DNA of 64,000 bases from Thiothrix litoralis (GCF_017901135.1 NZ_CP072801.1:3035501-3099500); one strand, 5' to 3'; counted from the first letter of the stretch, positions 45,835 through 55,748 are shown. A program made the numbers and translations. The notes: a model not told the origin generated them from the sequence alone.

Positions 45835-48486
45835 ATGGTAGCACCTGCGCTGGTGGTTGGCGTGACCTTGGCTTATTTACTGATCCTGTTTGCGGTGGCT
45901 TATTTTGGTGATAAGCGGGCGGAAGCGGGGCGTTCGGTGATTGCCAGCCCGTGGGTGTATGCGCTGTCGATGGCGGTGTATTGCACGGCGTGGACATATT
46001 TCGGTAGCGTCGGGCGGGCGGCGAATGCCGGGGTGTGGTTTCTGCCGATTTATCTGGGGCCGATGTTGGCGATGATTCTGGCGTGGCTGGTGGTGCGCAA
46101 GATGATCCGTATTGCCAAGACTTACCGGATTACCTCCATTGCGGACTTTGTGGCGAGCCGTTACGGGAAAAGCCCGTTGCTGGCGGGGCTGGTGACGCTG
46201 ATTACCGTGGTGGGGATCGTGCCGTACATCGCGCTGCAATTGAAGGCGATTGCCAGCGGCTATGCCGTGCTGACCTTACCGGTGGGGCAGTCGATGGCAA
46301 CACCGGCGGACTGGTGGGCGGATGGGGTGTTGTACATGGCCTTGGCGCTGGCGGGTTTTACGATTGTGTTTGGCACGCGCCATCTGGATAGCAGCGAACG
46401 TCACGAGGGCATGGTGGCGGCAATTGCCTTTGAGTCGGTGGTGAAATTGCTGGCGTTTTTGCTGGTGGGGGCGTTTGTTACCTACGGCATGTTTGGCGGC
46501 ATGGGCGATATTTTCAGCCAAGCCTTGGCGCAAGATAATCTGAAATATTTGTTGGCGTTTGATCAGGGGCAGCCGTTTGCCTATTCGCAGTGGTTTACGT
46601 TGACGCTGCTGGCGATGTTGTCGGTGGTGTTTTTACCGCGCCAGTTTCAGGTGATGGTGGTGGAAAATGTGGATGAGCGCCATCTGCGGCGGGCGGTATG
46701 GGTATTTCCGCTGTATTTGTTGCTGATCAATATTTTTGTGCTGCCGATTGCCTTGGGGGGCTTGCTGTATTTCGGGGTGGACACGGTTGACCCGGAAACC
46801 TTTGTGTTGTCGTTGCCCTTGGCGCAGGGGCATAACTGGCTGGCGCTGGTGGCGTTTGTGGGTGGCGTTTCCGCTGCCACCGGCATGGTGGTGGTGGAGG
46901 CAATTGCGGTGTCAACGATGGTGTGCAATGACTTGGTGATGCCTTTGCTGTTACGTACCCGGCGGTTTGGGGAACGTTCCGGGGGGGATTTGACCGGCTT
47001 GTTGCTGGGGATTCGCCGTACCGCGATTGTGCTGATTTTGTTGCTGGGCTATGTGTATTTTCATTTGGCGGGCAATACTTACGCGCTGGTCAGCATTGGT
47101 TTGATCAGTTTTGCGGCGGTGGCGCAGTTTGCTCCGGCGGTATTGGGCGGCATGTATTGGAAAGGCGGTACGCGCAACGGGGCATTGGCGGGTTTGCTGG
47201 CGGGCTTTGTGTTGTGGACGTATACGCTAATGTTGCCGTCGTTGGCGAAGTCGGGCTGGGTGTCGGCGGATTTCTTAGAGTATGGCCCGTTGGGGATTGC
47301 TTGGTTGAAACCGGAAGCGTTCCTGGGGCTGGTGGGGATGGATAACTTGAGCCATGCTCTGTTCTGGAGTTTGTTTGCCAATATAAGCGCGTATGTGTGG
47401 GTATCGTTGTGGCAACGCCCGGCCGCGCGGGAAGCTAGCCAAGCCTTGCTGTTTGTGGATGTGTTCCAGCGTACCTCTGTGGCGCACCCGGTGTTCTGGC
47501 AGGGGCAGGCGAAAGTCACCGATTTGTTGCACCTGACCGGGCGTTTTCTAGGGGAGGCGAAGACGGAACGCTTGTTTGCCGATTATGCCCAGCAAGTCGG
47601 TGTATATGATATAGGGCAAATACCCGCTGATGCGAAACTGGTACACTTTGTCGAGACGCAGTTAACGGGTGCGATTGGCAGCGCGTCGGCGCGGGTCATG
47701 GTGGCTTCCGTGGTGGAAGAGGAGGCGCTGGAGCTGGATGATGTGATGCGTATTCTGGAAGAGGCTTCGGAGTTGCGGGTTGCGCTCGAAAAGCTTAAAA
47801 GTCTGGATCATTTGAAAGATGATTTCATGTCATCCGTGACCCATGAATTGCGTACCCCGCTGACCTCGATCCGCGCCCTGACCGAGATGATGCAGGATGA
47901 CCCTGAGATGGAGCTGGAGCAACGCCAGCAATTTCTGGGAATTGTGGTGGCAGAAACCGAACGCCTCAGCCGTCTGGTTAATCAGGTGCTGGACATGGCC
48001 AAGATCGAAGCGGGTCATGCCGAATGGCACAACAGCGACGTGGACATGCGCGAGATAGTGCAACAGGCAGTCAACAGCGTGGCGGGAACCTGCCGGGAAC
48101 GTGGCATTGCCTTGCAGACCGAGCTGCCGCCACAGCTTGCGCCCTTACGTGCCGATGCGGATCGGCTGGTGCAAGTGGTACTGAACTTGCTGTCGAATGC
48201 CATCAAGTTTGTGCCCGAAGGCAGCGGCAAAATTGATGTGCGGGTGCGGGATAGCGCCGCCGGTGTTACTGTCGAGGTGCAGGATAATGGCATGGGCATT
48301 GCCCCGGACAAGCACGCGCAGGTGTTTGAAAAATTCCGGCAAGTGGAAAATGCTGCCGGTTCCCAACAGGGAACGGGGCTGGGTTTGCCCATTAGCCGCC
48401 AGATTGTTGAGCATTTTGGCGGGCGTATGTGGCTGGCGTCGCAAGCAGGAAGAGGAGCCTGCTTCAGCTTTTTCTTGCCGAGGTAA
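45835..48486 (+). CDS. Sodium:solute symporter-type sensor histidine kinase
   Basis: 883-residue CbrA-like protein: about 13 membrane segments with the SSS fold (residues about 5-500), a linker of about 120 residues, then HisKA with phospho-His670 in SSVTHELRTPLTS and an HATPase domain (VLNLLSNAIKFVPEG, DNGMGIAPD, GTGLGLPISRQIVEHFGG). It probably couples solute binding or transport to kinase activity. Operon order: small membrane protein, this kinase, a receiver protein, and a kinase-exonuclease fusion. The inducing solute is unknown. Confidence 0.94.
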   Translation: MVAPALVVGVTLAYLLILFAVAYFGDKRAEAGRSVIASPWVYALSMAVYCTAWTYFGSVGRAANAGVWFLPIYLGPMLAMILAWLVVRKMIRIAKTYRITSIADFVASRYGKSPLLAGLVTLITVVGIVPYIALQLKAIASGYAVLTLPVGQSMATPADWWADGVLYMALALAGFTIVFGTRHLDSSERHEGMVAAIAFESVVKLLAFLLVGAFVTYGMFGGMGDIFSQALAQDNLKYLLAFDQGQPFAYSQWFTLTLLAMLSVVFLPRQFQVMVVENVDERHLRRAVWVFPLYLLLINIFVLPIALGGLLYFGVDTVDPETFVLSLPLAQGHNWLALVAFVGGVSAATGMVVVEAIAVSTMVCNDLVMPLLLRTRRFGERSGGDLTGLLLGIRRTAIVLILLLGYVYFHLAGNTYALVSIGLISFAAVAQFAPAVLGGMYWKGGTRNGALAGLLAGFVLWTYTLMLPSLAKSGWVSADFLEYGPLGIAWLKPEAFLGLVGMDNLSHALFWSLFANISAYVWVSLWQRPAAREASQALLFVDVFQRTSVAHPVFWQGQAKVTDLLHLTGRFLGEAKTERLFADYAQQVGVYDIGQIPADAKLVHFVETQLTGAIGSASARVMVASVVEEEALELDDVMRILEEASELRVALEKLKSLDHLKDDFMSSVTHELRTPLTSIRALTEMMQDDPEMELEQRQQFLGIVVAETERLSRLVNQVLDMAKIEAGHAEWHNSDVDMREIVQQAVNSVAGTCRERGIALQTELPPQLAPLRADADRLVQVVLNLLSNAIKFVPEGSGKIDVRVRDSAAGVTVEVQDNGMGIAPDKHAQVFEKFRQVENAAGSQQGTGLGLPISRQIVEHFGGRMWLASQAGRGACFSFFLPR

Positions 48487-48510
48487 TTATATGGAGAGAG
48501 GAGAATTAGA

Positions 48511-48885
48511 ATGACTAAAACTGTACTGATTGCAGATGACGAACCCAACATCCTGATTTCGCTGGAATACTTGATGAAGCGCGAGGGCTACCGCGTACTA
48601 TTGGCGCATGATGGGCAAGAAGCGTGCGACCTGATTGCCAGCGAGCACCCCGATATGGTGCTGCTGGACGTGATGATGCCGAAAAAGACCGGCTTTGAGG
48701 TGTGCCATGCCATCCGCGCCGATGAAACCTTCAAGGCCATGCCTATCCTGTTGCTGACCGCCAAGGGGCGCGATACCGATGTCGCCAAAGGTCTGGCAAT
48801 GGGGGCGAATGATTACATGATCAAGCCGTTTTCCACCAAAGAGTTGGCGCAAAAAGTGCGTGAATGGCTGGAGAGTGCAGCATGA
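48511..48885 (+). CDS. Single-domain response regulator (CheY-like)
   Basis: 124-residue receiver domain with no output domain. It has the acidic pair ADDEPN, phospho-acceptor Asp in LLDVMMPKKTGFEVC, the Thr/Lys switch residues in LLLTAKGR and IKPFSTKEL. It is a likely substrate of the upstream SSS-kinase and overlaps the downstream fusion gene by ATGA. What it acts on is not evident; protein-protein signalling rather than DNA binding. Confidence 0.95.
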   Translation: MTKTVLIADDEPNILISLEYLMKREGYRVLLAHDGQEACDLIASEHPDMVLLDVMMPKKTGFEVCHAIRADETFKAMPILLLTAKGRDTDVAKGLAMGANDYMIKPFSTKELAQKVREWLESAA

Positions 48886-51062
48886 GGCGCGTGGATTGGC
48901 GGGTGGTGATGGGTGTCGCCGGTATTGGGGCGATTTGTCTGGTGTGGTTGCTGGCAACCGGCGGCTTGATCTGGTCAACGCTGGATGAGGCGGGGCGCAC
49001 CATCCTCAAAGACACGCTGGGTGAACGCATCATGCTGTTGCTGCTGATGTGGGCAGTGTCGCTGCTGGCAGTGGGTGCAGCCTTGCGCTGGATGGTGTCG
49101 TATTTCATGACAGCCCCGGCACGCTTGGCAGAACAGGCGCAAGTGTTGCTGGGTACAAACGTTAAGCGCCAGTTGGAACCGACCGGCAGTGCCGAAAACC
49201 GCCGCTTGACCGACTTGTTTAACCAGTTGGTGCAACAACGCGAAGCCTTGCGGGAAGAAATGGATGTACGGGTTGCCGAGGCTGCTCGTAATACCGAACA
49301 GGAAAAAAACCGCCTCGCCGCGCTGATGTCGGAACTCACCAAAAGCGTGGTGGTGTGCAATCTCGATGGGCGCATTTTGCTGTACAACAACCGGGCGCGG
49401 ATGCAGTTTCGCAAGCTCTCGCAAGCACCCGGTGTGGCGGGCGGTGGCGAGTTGATCGGCTTGGGGCGTTCGGTTTACGGCGTGTTTGATCGTAAGTTGG
49501 TGGCGCACGCGCTGGAAAATATCCAGCACCGTTTGCAGCGTGGGGCAGCCGCGCCTTCCGCACAATTCATTACTACCACGCCGTCGGGGCAGTTGTTGCG
49601 GGCGCAAATGGCGCCGGTACGTGCCGTGCAGGAAGCTGATACCGCCGCTCCGGCGACAATGACGGGTTTCGTGTTGATGCTGGATAATATTACCCGCGAA
49701 TTTGAAGCACAGGCGCGTCAGGATCATATCCTGCATACCCTGACCGAACGCAGCCGTGCCGCGCTGGGCAATATGCAGGCCGCGCTGGACGTGCTGGAAT
49801 ACCCCGATGTGGAACCCGAGATGCGTGAGCGCTTGCTGACGGTATTGCGGGAAGAAACGGGTGGGCTGGGCAACCGTTTGCGCGAACTCAAGTCTTCAGC
49901 GCTGGATAGCACGGTATTGCGTTGGCCGTTGGAAGACATGCTGGGCGCGGATTTGGTGGCCGCCGCCATCCGCCGCATTGAAGCCTTGGGTGGTTTGACG
50001 GCGGTGGAAGCCGGGGTCGATGATTCGCTGTGGCTGAAAGTGGAAAGCTTCTCGCTGTTGCAAGCTTTGTCCTACCTTGCGGAACGTTTGCGGCAAGAAT
50101 GCGTGATCAGCACGGTGCAATTGCGCCTGAGCATGGGTACAGGCCGCGCCCAACTCGATTTGTGCTGGACGCCAAGCGCCGCCAAGCTGACCGATAAAGT
50201 CGTGCCGGGTTGGGAACATGATCCAATGCGTTCCGGGGGCGAAGATACCTCGCTGACGATTCAGGATGTGGTGGAACGTCACGGTGGCGCGTTCTGGTTT
50301 GAACGCGAGCCTGAGACGGGCACAACCTTTTTCCGCTTCCTGTTGCCGCTGGCAGCACCGCAAGAGCAACTCGATTCCGCCAGTCTGGTGCAGAATGAGA
50401 GCCGCCCGGAATATTACGATTTCGACCTGTTCCAACCATCCGCGCAAAGCCGTTCTTTGGAAGACAGCCGTTTGAGCGAGTTGTCGTTCACGGTGTTTGA
50501 TACGGAAACCACCGGGCTTGACCCGGCCAATGGTGATGAAATCATCCAGATTGCAGCGGTGCGGATTGTGAATGGCAAGCTGTTGCGCAATGAGAATTTT
50601 GACCAACTGGTTGACCCGAAACGTAATATTCCAGCGATTACCATCCCGATTCACGGGATTACGCCGGAAATGGTGCACGGGCAGCCGACGATCGACAAGG
50701 TTTTGCCTGCTTTCCATCAGTTTGCGCAAGACACGGTGCTGGTGGCACACAATGCCGCGTTTGATATGCGTTGCTTGCAGGTGAAGGAAAAAGTCACCGG
50801 CTTGGTGTTCGATCATCCGGTGATGGATACGCTGCTATTGTCGGCGGTAGTGCACCCCAATCAGGAATCGCATCGGCTGGAGGCGATTACTGAACGTTTC
50901 AATATCAACATTCTGGGGCGGCATACGGCGCTGGGGGATGCAATGGCGACGGCGGAAGTGTTTATGCACTTGATCCCGTTATTAGAGGAAATGGGTATTT
51001 ATACGCTGGGGCAGGCGCGGGAAGCCGCCCAGAAAACCTATTATGCGCGTTTGAAATATTAG
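48882..51062 (+). CDS. Membrane kinase-like protein fused to a DnaQ-type DEDDh exonuclease
   Basis: 726 residues. Two membrane helices (about residues 10-35 and 55-80), a coiled-coil linker, a PAS-like region (VVVCNLDGRILLYNNRA), and a dimer/ATPase region that looks degenerate, with no clear H-box (residues about 280-500). The C-terminal 190 residues are a complete DnaQ/epsilon-type 3'-5' exonuclease: VFDTETTGLD (Asp540, Glu542), VAHNAAFDMRCL and HTALGDAMAT. Similar exonuclease genes neighbour acetate-type symporters in other Proteobacteria. It is co-transcribed with the SSS-kinase and receiver genes; substrate unknown (RNA, DNA or a nucleotide). Confidence 0.9.
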   Translation: MRRVDWRVVMGVAGIGAICLVWLLATGGLIWSTLDEAGRTILKDTLGERIMLLLLMWAVSLLAVGAALRWMVSYFMTAPARLAEQAQVLLGTNVKRQLEPTGSAENRRLTDLFNQLVQQREALREEMDVRVAEAARNTEQEKNRLAALMSELTKSVVVCNLDGRILLYNNRARMQFRKLSQAPGVAGGGELIGLGRSVYGVFDRKLVAHALENIQHRLQRGAAAPSAQFITTTPSGQLLRAQMAPVRAVQEADTAAPATMTGFVLMLDNITREFEAQARQDHILHTLTERSRAALGNMQAALDVLEYPDVEPEMRERLLTVLREETGGLGNRLRELKSSALDSTVLRWPLEDMLGADLVAAAIRRIEALGGLTAVEAGVDDSLWLKVESFSLLQALSYLAERLRQECVISTVQLRLSMGTGRAQLDLCWTPSAAKLTDKVVPGWEHDPMRSGGEDTSLTIQDVVERHGGAFWFEREPETGTTFFRFLLPLAAPQEQLDSASLVQNESRPEYYDFDLFQPSAQSRSLEDSRLSELSFTVFDTETTGLDPANGDEIIQIAAVRIVNGKLLRNENFDQLVDPKRNIPAITIPIHGITPEMVHGQPTIDKVLPAFHQFAQDTVLVAHNAAFDMRCLQVKEKVTGLVFDHPVMDTLLLSAVVHPNQESHRLEAITERFNINILGRHTALGDAMATAEVFMHLIPLLEEMGIYTLGQAREAAQKTYYARLKY

Positions 51063-51126
51063 GGTTGACCTTGACTTGGATTCAGCTTAGCTTATCTGAT
51101 TAATTAAATTTTAGAGCGGAACCAAG

Positions 51127-51345
51127 ATGGCACGTATTACAGTTGAAGATTGTCTGGGTCATGTCGAGAACAATTTTGCACTGGTGTTGAAAGCGGCGAA
51201 ACGCGCCCGTGACATTTCTCACGGCGCTCAACCGCTGGTGGCGGAGGAAGGCGACAAGCCAACCGTCATCGCCCTGCGCGAAATTGCCGAAGGCTTGTTA
51301 GACCAGAAGCCGGTGGTGATTGCCACCACTACAATCGACGATTAA
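51127..51345 (+). CDS. rpoZ: RNA polymerase omega subunit
   Basis: 72-residue omega subunit that assists beta' folding and forms part of the ppGpp site. [29 protein letters not shown] is diagnostic. Followed by an intrinsic terminator and then spoT, the order in most gammaproteobacteria; gmk is absent upstream, where the exonuclease fusion gene lies. Confidence 0.98.
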   Translation: MARITVEDCLGHVENNFALVLKAAKRARDISHGAQPLVAEEGDKPTVIALREIAEGLLDQKPVVIATTTIDD

Positions 51346-51357
51346 TACCAACTAAAG

Positions 51358-51391
51358 AATACCCGCCTGGCAGTTACCCTTCGCGGGTATT
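51358..51391 (+). terminator. Intrinsic terminator after rpoZ
   Basis: AATACCCGC and GCGGGTATT form a 9-bp stem with a 16-base loop, followed by TTTTTT. It sits between rpoZ and spoT and can attenuate or end rpoZ transcripts. Confidence 0.85.
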
Positions 51392-51443
51392 TTTTTGAGG
51401 TTGCTTATACAGCTTGACCTGATTCGCTCAGTGAGGATGTTAT

Positions 51444-53333
51444 ATGTCAGATGACAATTCATACCTTGGGCCAGCTCCCGATGAGCACGGGCAGGAATCC
51501 CACAACATGGGGGATGGCCTCCATGAGTCCGGCGAATCCAGTGCGTTCGACGTGGCAGATGTGCGGTCAGAGGTATCTGCTGAACCCCCGGAGTTACTAC
51601 CTAAACCCAAAACCCTGAACGGTGTTTTTCGTGCCAACGATTTAATGCAGTTGGTCGAGCGTTATATGGACCCGACAGACACTGGCAAGGTTTACGCGGC
51701 CTTTTTGCTGGCGGCGGAAAAGCACGAAGACCAAATGCGTGCTGATAAAACAACCCCCTACATTACCCACCCGTTGGAAGTCGCCCATACCCTCGCTTTG
51801 TGGTATTTGGATGTGGATACCATTTGTGCGGCGTTGTTACACGATGTTCCCGAAGATACCGACTTCACCAATGAAGAGGTTGTTGCCCATTTTGGCGCTA
51901 CGGTGGGTCATCTGGTTGAGGGTGTCACCAAACTCAAACGTAACGATAAACTGCCGACCAAGCAGGCGGTCACGATTGCCAGTTATCACAAGATGATGCA
52001 GGCCATGACCGAGGATTTTCGGGTGGTGCTGGTCAAATTGGCTGACCGTTTACACAATATGCAAACGCTGGGTAATGTGTCGCCAGACAAGCGGCGGCGG
52101 ATAGCACAGGAAACGTCCACGACCTATGTGTCGTTGGCGCGGCGTATGGGGATGAACATTATCCGCCGTGAATTGCAGTGGCTGTCTTTTCAGGGCTTAT
52201 ACCCGTGGCGTAGCAATATTCTGAAGCGGGCGCTGGATAGCTATCAGGCTGAAAACCGACAAAAGCACGCGCAAATTTTCAATAGTGTTGCCGATGCGCT
52301 GGCAGTCAGCATTCACAGTAGCAGCGTATTGATGTGGGAAAAAAACCTGTTTCGGGTGTATGAGCAGTCGCGCCGCAAAAAGCTGCCTATCCGCCAACAA
52401 TGTGATGTGCTGGAACTCAGTGTGCAAGTGGCTGATCGGGAAGATTGCTATCGGGCACTGGGCATTATCCATCGTTTGTTCAAGCCGCGACTGGGTATGG
52501 TCAGGGACTTTATTGCTGCCCCCAGAGCGCATGGTTTTCAGTCATTGCAGACGACTGTAACCGCCTCCAATGAGCAGGTGGTGCGATTCCAGATTCAAAC
52601 CCGCGATATGTATCAGGTCGCACAACTGGGCGTGGCGGCACACTGGAATCATGCTTCGGGGGTACATGCGTACACTCAAGGTGTGTTTGATGGCTGGATC
52701 GAGCAAATCAAAGCGTTTGACAGTCAGGCACAAAATGCCGATGAATTTTATGCCGCCATGCAGGGTGACATGTTCCAGACTGAAATTTATGCTTATACCC
52801 CGGAAGGGGATGTCAAAGAGCTGCCGCGTGGCGCAACGTTGGTCGACTTTGCTTACGCGGTACATACCGAATTGGGGCATCGCTGCAAAGCCGCCAAGGT
52901 GGATGGCGTGTTGCGTTGGTTAGGCGCGCGAGTGCCGAACAATATGGCAACGATTGAAATTATCACGGGCGACCAACCGAATCCTGACCCATCTTGGCTG
53001 GATTTCGTCAAGACCAGCAAGGCCATTTACGCGATCCGCAGTTGGCTGCGTCAGCATGATGTTGTGCCGGAAAGTAATGAAAATGGCTCGGGGCAAAAAC
53101 TGTCAGTGGGTATCGTGGTTGAGGTGCGTGATGTGAAAGGCGTGTTGCGCCTGATCACCAAATGCCTGGATGGGCTGGATGTGAATATTGTTGACTTGAA
53201 GATCAGTGGCGAGGGGCGCATCCAGCAGGATGCCTTTACGCTTCAGGTAAATAATTTGGGGCATTTACAAGAGGTCATTCGTCAGCTAAAACGTATACCT
53301 AATGTATTGAATGTAAGCAAATCGACGAAATAA
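51444..53333 (+). CDS. spoT: SpoT-type (p)ppGpp hydrolase with degenerate synthetase domain
   Basis: 629-residue RelA/SpoT homologue with a 60-residue acidic N-terminus. The HD hydrolase is intact: YITHPLEVA (His109), LLHDVPEDT (His133, Asp134, Glu137, Asp138) and LADRLHN (200-205). The synthetase region (about 280-400) lacks the R-x-K-x-x-S ATP motif; NGYQSLHT reads HGFQSLQT (363-370) and the catalytic Glu of EVQIRT is Arg in RFQIQT (381-386). TGS and ACT domains follow. It probably degrades (p)ppGpp only. Between rpoZ and ridA as in other gammaproteobacteria. No separate RelA in window. Confidence 0.92.
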   Translation: MSDDNSYLGPAPDEHGQESHNMGDGLHESGESSAFDVADVRSEVSAEPPELLPKPKTLNGVFRANDLMQLVERYMDPTDTGKVYAAFLLAAEKHEDQMRADKTTPYITHPLEVAHTLALWYLDVDTICAALLHDVPEDTDFTNEEVVAHFGATVGHLVEGVTKLKRNDKLPTKQAVTIASYHKMMQAMTEDFRVVLVKLADRLHNMQTLGNVSPDKRRRIAQETSTTYVSLARRMGMNIIRRELQWLSFQGLYPWRSNILKRALDSYQAENRQKHAQIFNSVADALAVSIHSSSVLMWEKNLFRVYEQSRRKKLPIRQQCDVLELSVQVADREDCYRALGIIHRLFKPRLGMVRDFIAAPRAHGFQSLQTTVTASNEQVVRFQIQTRDMYQVAQLGVAAHWNHASGVHAYTQGVFDGWIEQIKAFDSQAQNADEFYAAMQGDMFQTEIYAYTPEGDVKELPRGATLVDFAYAVHTELGHRCKAAKVDGVLRWLGARVPNNMATIEIITGDQPNPDPSWLDFVKTSKAIYAIRSWLRQHDVVPESNENGSGQKLSVGIVVEVRDVKGVLRLITKCLDGLDVNIVDLKISGEGRIQQDAFTLQVNNLGHLQEVIRQLKRIPNVLNVSKSTK

Positions 53334-53342
53334 AGGATTTCC

Positions 53343-53726
53343 ATGAACAAGACCATCATTTCTACGACTGACGCACCGCAAGCGATTGGCACTTATTCAC
53401 AGGCCGTGCGGGTGGGTGACACGGTGTACCTTTCCGGGCAAATTCCGCTGGTTCCCGCCACTATGCAAATGGTCGAGGGTGATATTGCGGCACAAGTGCG
53501 TCAGGTTTTCGAGAATTTGGCGGCGGTGGCCAAGGCGGCGGGTGGTTCCCTGAATGATTGCGTGAAAGTGCATGTGTTCCTGACCGACTTAGTGAATTTC
53601 CCGGTGGTTAATCAGGTGATGAGCGAATTCTTTGCCGAACCTTATCCGGCGCGTGCTGCTATCGGTGTTGCGGCATTACCGCGTGGCGCACAAGTGGAAG
53701 TCGATGCCATTATGGTGTTGGGTTGA
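53343..53726 (+). CDS. ridA: Reactive intermediate deaminase RidA
   Basis: 127-residue RidA/YjgF protein that hydrolyses reactive enamine/imine intermediates such as 2-aminoacrylate. Conserved segments are [38 protein letters not shown] and the C-terminal [22 protein letters not shown] with the catalytic Arg. It follows spoT by 9 bases. Confidence 0.97.
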   Translation: MNKTIISTTDAPQAIGTYSQAVRVGDTVYLSGQIPLVPATMQMVEGDIAAQVRQVFENLAAVAKAAGGSLNDCVKVHVFLTDLVNFPVVNQVMSEFFAEPYPARAAIGVAALPRGAQVEVDAIMVLG

Positions 53727-55228
53727 GTACGCCTGACGGGCAGGTTCCGTACAAGCTGGCTACGATTGATCTGGGTTCCAACAGTTTCCATATGATCGTG
53801 GTGCAGATTGACGCTTACGGGCAGGTCAATGTGCTGGATCGCTTGCGTGAAGCGGTGCGTCTGGGCGGTGGGCTGGATGCGAAAGGTAATTTGAGCAAGG
53901 AAGCGCAGCAGCGGGCGCTGGATTGCTTGCGGCGCTTTGGTGAACGCATCCGCGATTTTCCATCTGAAAATGTCGCGGCGGTCGGTACGAATACCCTGCG
54001 TCTGACCAAAAATTCTCGCGATTTTTTGCACCAGGCGGAATCAGCGTTGGGGCATCCGATTGCGGTGATCAGCGGGCGTGAAGAGGCGCGGCTGATTTAC
54101 CTCGGCGTGGCGCACTCCCTCGCTAAAGACCAGCAGGGCAAGCGCTTTGTGATGGACATTGGGGGCGGCAGTACCGAGCTGATTATTGGGCAAGGTTTCG
54201 AGCCGCTGCATCTGGAAAGCTTGCGGATGGGTTGCGTCAGCAGCACACGGGCATTTTTCCCGGATGGCAAGCTGAACAAAGCCTGTTGGGACAAGGCGAT
54301 TACCGCTGCCTTGCTGGAATTGCGCCCGATCAAGGCGGCTTACCGGACGATTGGCTGGGAGTCGGCGACGGGCGCTTCCGGCACTATCCGTGCGGTGAAA
54401 AAGGTGATCCAGCAGACCGGGCTTGCGCCTTACGGGATTACGCTGGAACACATGTACCAAGTGCGTGACATGATGATCGAGGCCGGGCACATCGACAAGC
54501 TCAAGCTGGCGGGGCTGAGCGATGAGCGCAAGCCGGTGTTTGCCGGTGGTTTGGCGGTGCTGATTGCGGTGTTTGAAGCGCTGAAAATTGACCGAATGTC
54601 GGTGTCGGATGGGGCATTACGCGAAGGGCTGGTATTTAATCGGTTGGAACGTTACCAGCATGATGACATTCGCGACAAGACGGTCAGCGTCTGGCAGCAA
54701 CGCTTTCAGGTGGATCAGACGTATGCGGCGGCGGTACATGCGACGGCATTCAAGTTGTTCAACCGTTGCCGCGATGACTGGAAATTGCCGGGGCATTTGG
54801 TGGAATTGCTGGGCTGGGCGGCCGATTTACACGAGTTGGGGCTGGCTGTTTCGCATTCCAGCTACCATAAGCATGGCGGCTATTTGCTGGAATATGCTGA
54901 TTTTCCGGGGTTTTCCAATGAGGAACAGCGTTGGTTGAGCGTATTGGTGCGCACCCATCGCCAGAAAATTTCCGCCAAACTGTTCAATTTGCTGGACTCA
55001 GAAGATTACCAGAATGCGCTGTATTTGAGCGTATTGTTGCGGCTGGCGGTGTTGTTGCACCGTTCGCACAAGGATATTGCCCCGCCGATTGATCGCATCA
55101 AGTTAGGCAAGAATTACATTGAATTACGCTTTCTGGATGATGTCAAAGCCGAGAAGCCCTTGCTAATGGCGGATCTGGAACGCGAGCAGGCGTTTTTGAA
55201 AGCAGTGAAGGTGGAGTTGGTGTTTTAG
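53723..55228 (+). CDS. ppx: Exopolyphosphatase
   Basis: Ppx/GppA phosphatase that trims orthophosphate from polyphosphate or hydrolyses pppGpp. It has the ASKHA N-terminal [14 protein letters not shown], the catalytic Glu in [14 protein letters not shown], and [13 protein letters not shown]. The C-terminal HD-like half is present ([21 protein letters not shown]). Starts with TTG overlapping the ridA stop (TTGA). Together with SpoT it could control ppGpp and polyphosphate pools. Length 501, normal. Confidence 0.95.
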   Translation: MSTPDGQVPYKLATIDLGSNSFHMIVVQIDAYGQVNVLDRLREAVRLGGGLDAKGNLSKEAQQRALDCLRRFGERIRDFPSENVAAVGTNTLRLTKNSRDFLHQAESALGHPIAVISGREEARLIYLGVAHSLAKDQQGKRFVMDIGGGSTELIIGQGFEPLHLESLRMGCVSSTRAFFPDGKLNKACWDKAITAALLELRPIKAAYRTIGWESATGASGTIRAVKKVIQQTGLAPYGITLEHMYQVRDMMIEAGHIDKLKLAGLSDERKPVFAGGLAVLIAVFEALKIDRMSVSDGALREGLVFNRLERYQHDDIRDKTVSVWQQRFQVDQTYAAAVHATAFKLFNRCRDDWKLPGHLVELLGWAADLHELGLAVSHSSYHKHGGYLLEYADFPGFSNEEQRWLSVLVRTHRQKISAKLFNLLDSEDYQNALYLSVLLRLAVLLHRSHKDIAPPIDRIKLGKNYIELRFLDDVKAEKPLLMADLEREQAFLKAVKVELVF

Positions 55229-55250
55229 AGGGTATAAAACCTAATCCAAC

Positions 55251-55277
55251 CTATCCAAGACAATCCATTTTGGATAG
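55251..55277. promoter_or_regulatory. Inverted repeat, candidate operator for the ribbon-helix-helix gene
   Basis: CTATCCAA and TTGGATAG are perfect 8-base inverted copies separated by 11 bases, 29 bases upstream of a ribbon-helix-helix gene. Such small regulators commonly bind spaced inverted sites at their own promoter. Confidence 0.4.
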
Positions 55278-55305
55278 ATTCTAAAAAGATCAGTGGTAGT
55301 GGATC

Positions 55306-55491
55306 ATGACAGGGGAAAAAATAAGTGTTTCAATGCCTGAGCCTGAAGCCGTCCCAGCAGTGAAAATGAAACGCTTGACGCTGGGTGTGTCGGAAGACCT
55401 GCACCGTAAAATTAAATCAGGCTGCGCTAACCATGGTGTAAAGATGGCGGATGAGATTCGCGTATTGCTGGAGGCTCATTTTAGCCAATGA
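55306..55491 (+). CDS. Ribbon-helix-helix DNA-binding protein (ParG/Arc-like)
   Basis: 61 residues: a flexible N-tail (1-18) and a C-terminal MetJ/Arc-type domain with beta strand KRLTLGVSEDLHRKIK and helix GVKMADEIRVLLEAHF, the layout of ParG and related partition or antitoxin regulators. No ParF ATPase is beside it. It overlaps the next gene by ATGA, and an inverted repeat lies just upstream. Probably a small autoregulator. Confidence 0.65.
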   Translation: MTGEKISVSMPEPEAVPAVKMKRLTLGVSEDLHRKIKSGCANHGVKMADEIRVLLEAHFSQ

Positions 55492-55748
55492 CCCGAAAAC
55501 CAAAACGGGTGGTAAAACCACCACGAGCCACCACACTGCCGAAACGGGCAGTAAAACCACCAAAACAGTTAACCAAGCCATTGCCAGCTAAGGCCAAACC
55601 ACGCCAGCAACGGAAGCCGAAGGCGGTTAAGGTGGACGAATTAGCGTTGTTGGATCGTGTGCTGGACTATCTGGGCAACTACATCTTGATCGTGCTGGTA
55701 TCTGCTGCTGTAGTGGGGTTGGCTTACTTGTTCACACTAATCCCGTAG
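55488..55748 (+). CDS. Basic single-helix membrane protein
   Basis: 86 residues: a strongly basic, Lys/Pro-rich N-terminal half (KPKRVVKPPRATT and KAKPRQQRKPKAV) and one C-terminal membrane helix (LGNYILIVLVSAAVVGLAYLF). No homologue recognised. The basic cytosolic tail might bind DNA or RNA, tethering it to the membrane; this is inference. Co-translated with the ribbon-helix-helix gene by overlap. Confidence 0.55.
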   Translation: MTRKPKRVVKPPRATTLPKRAVKPPKQLTKPLPAKAKPRQQRKPKAVKVDELALLDRVLDYLGNYILIVLVSAAVVGLAYLFTLIP

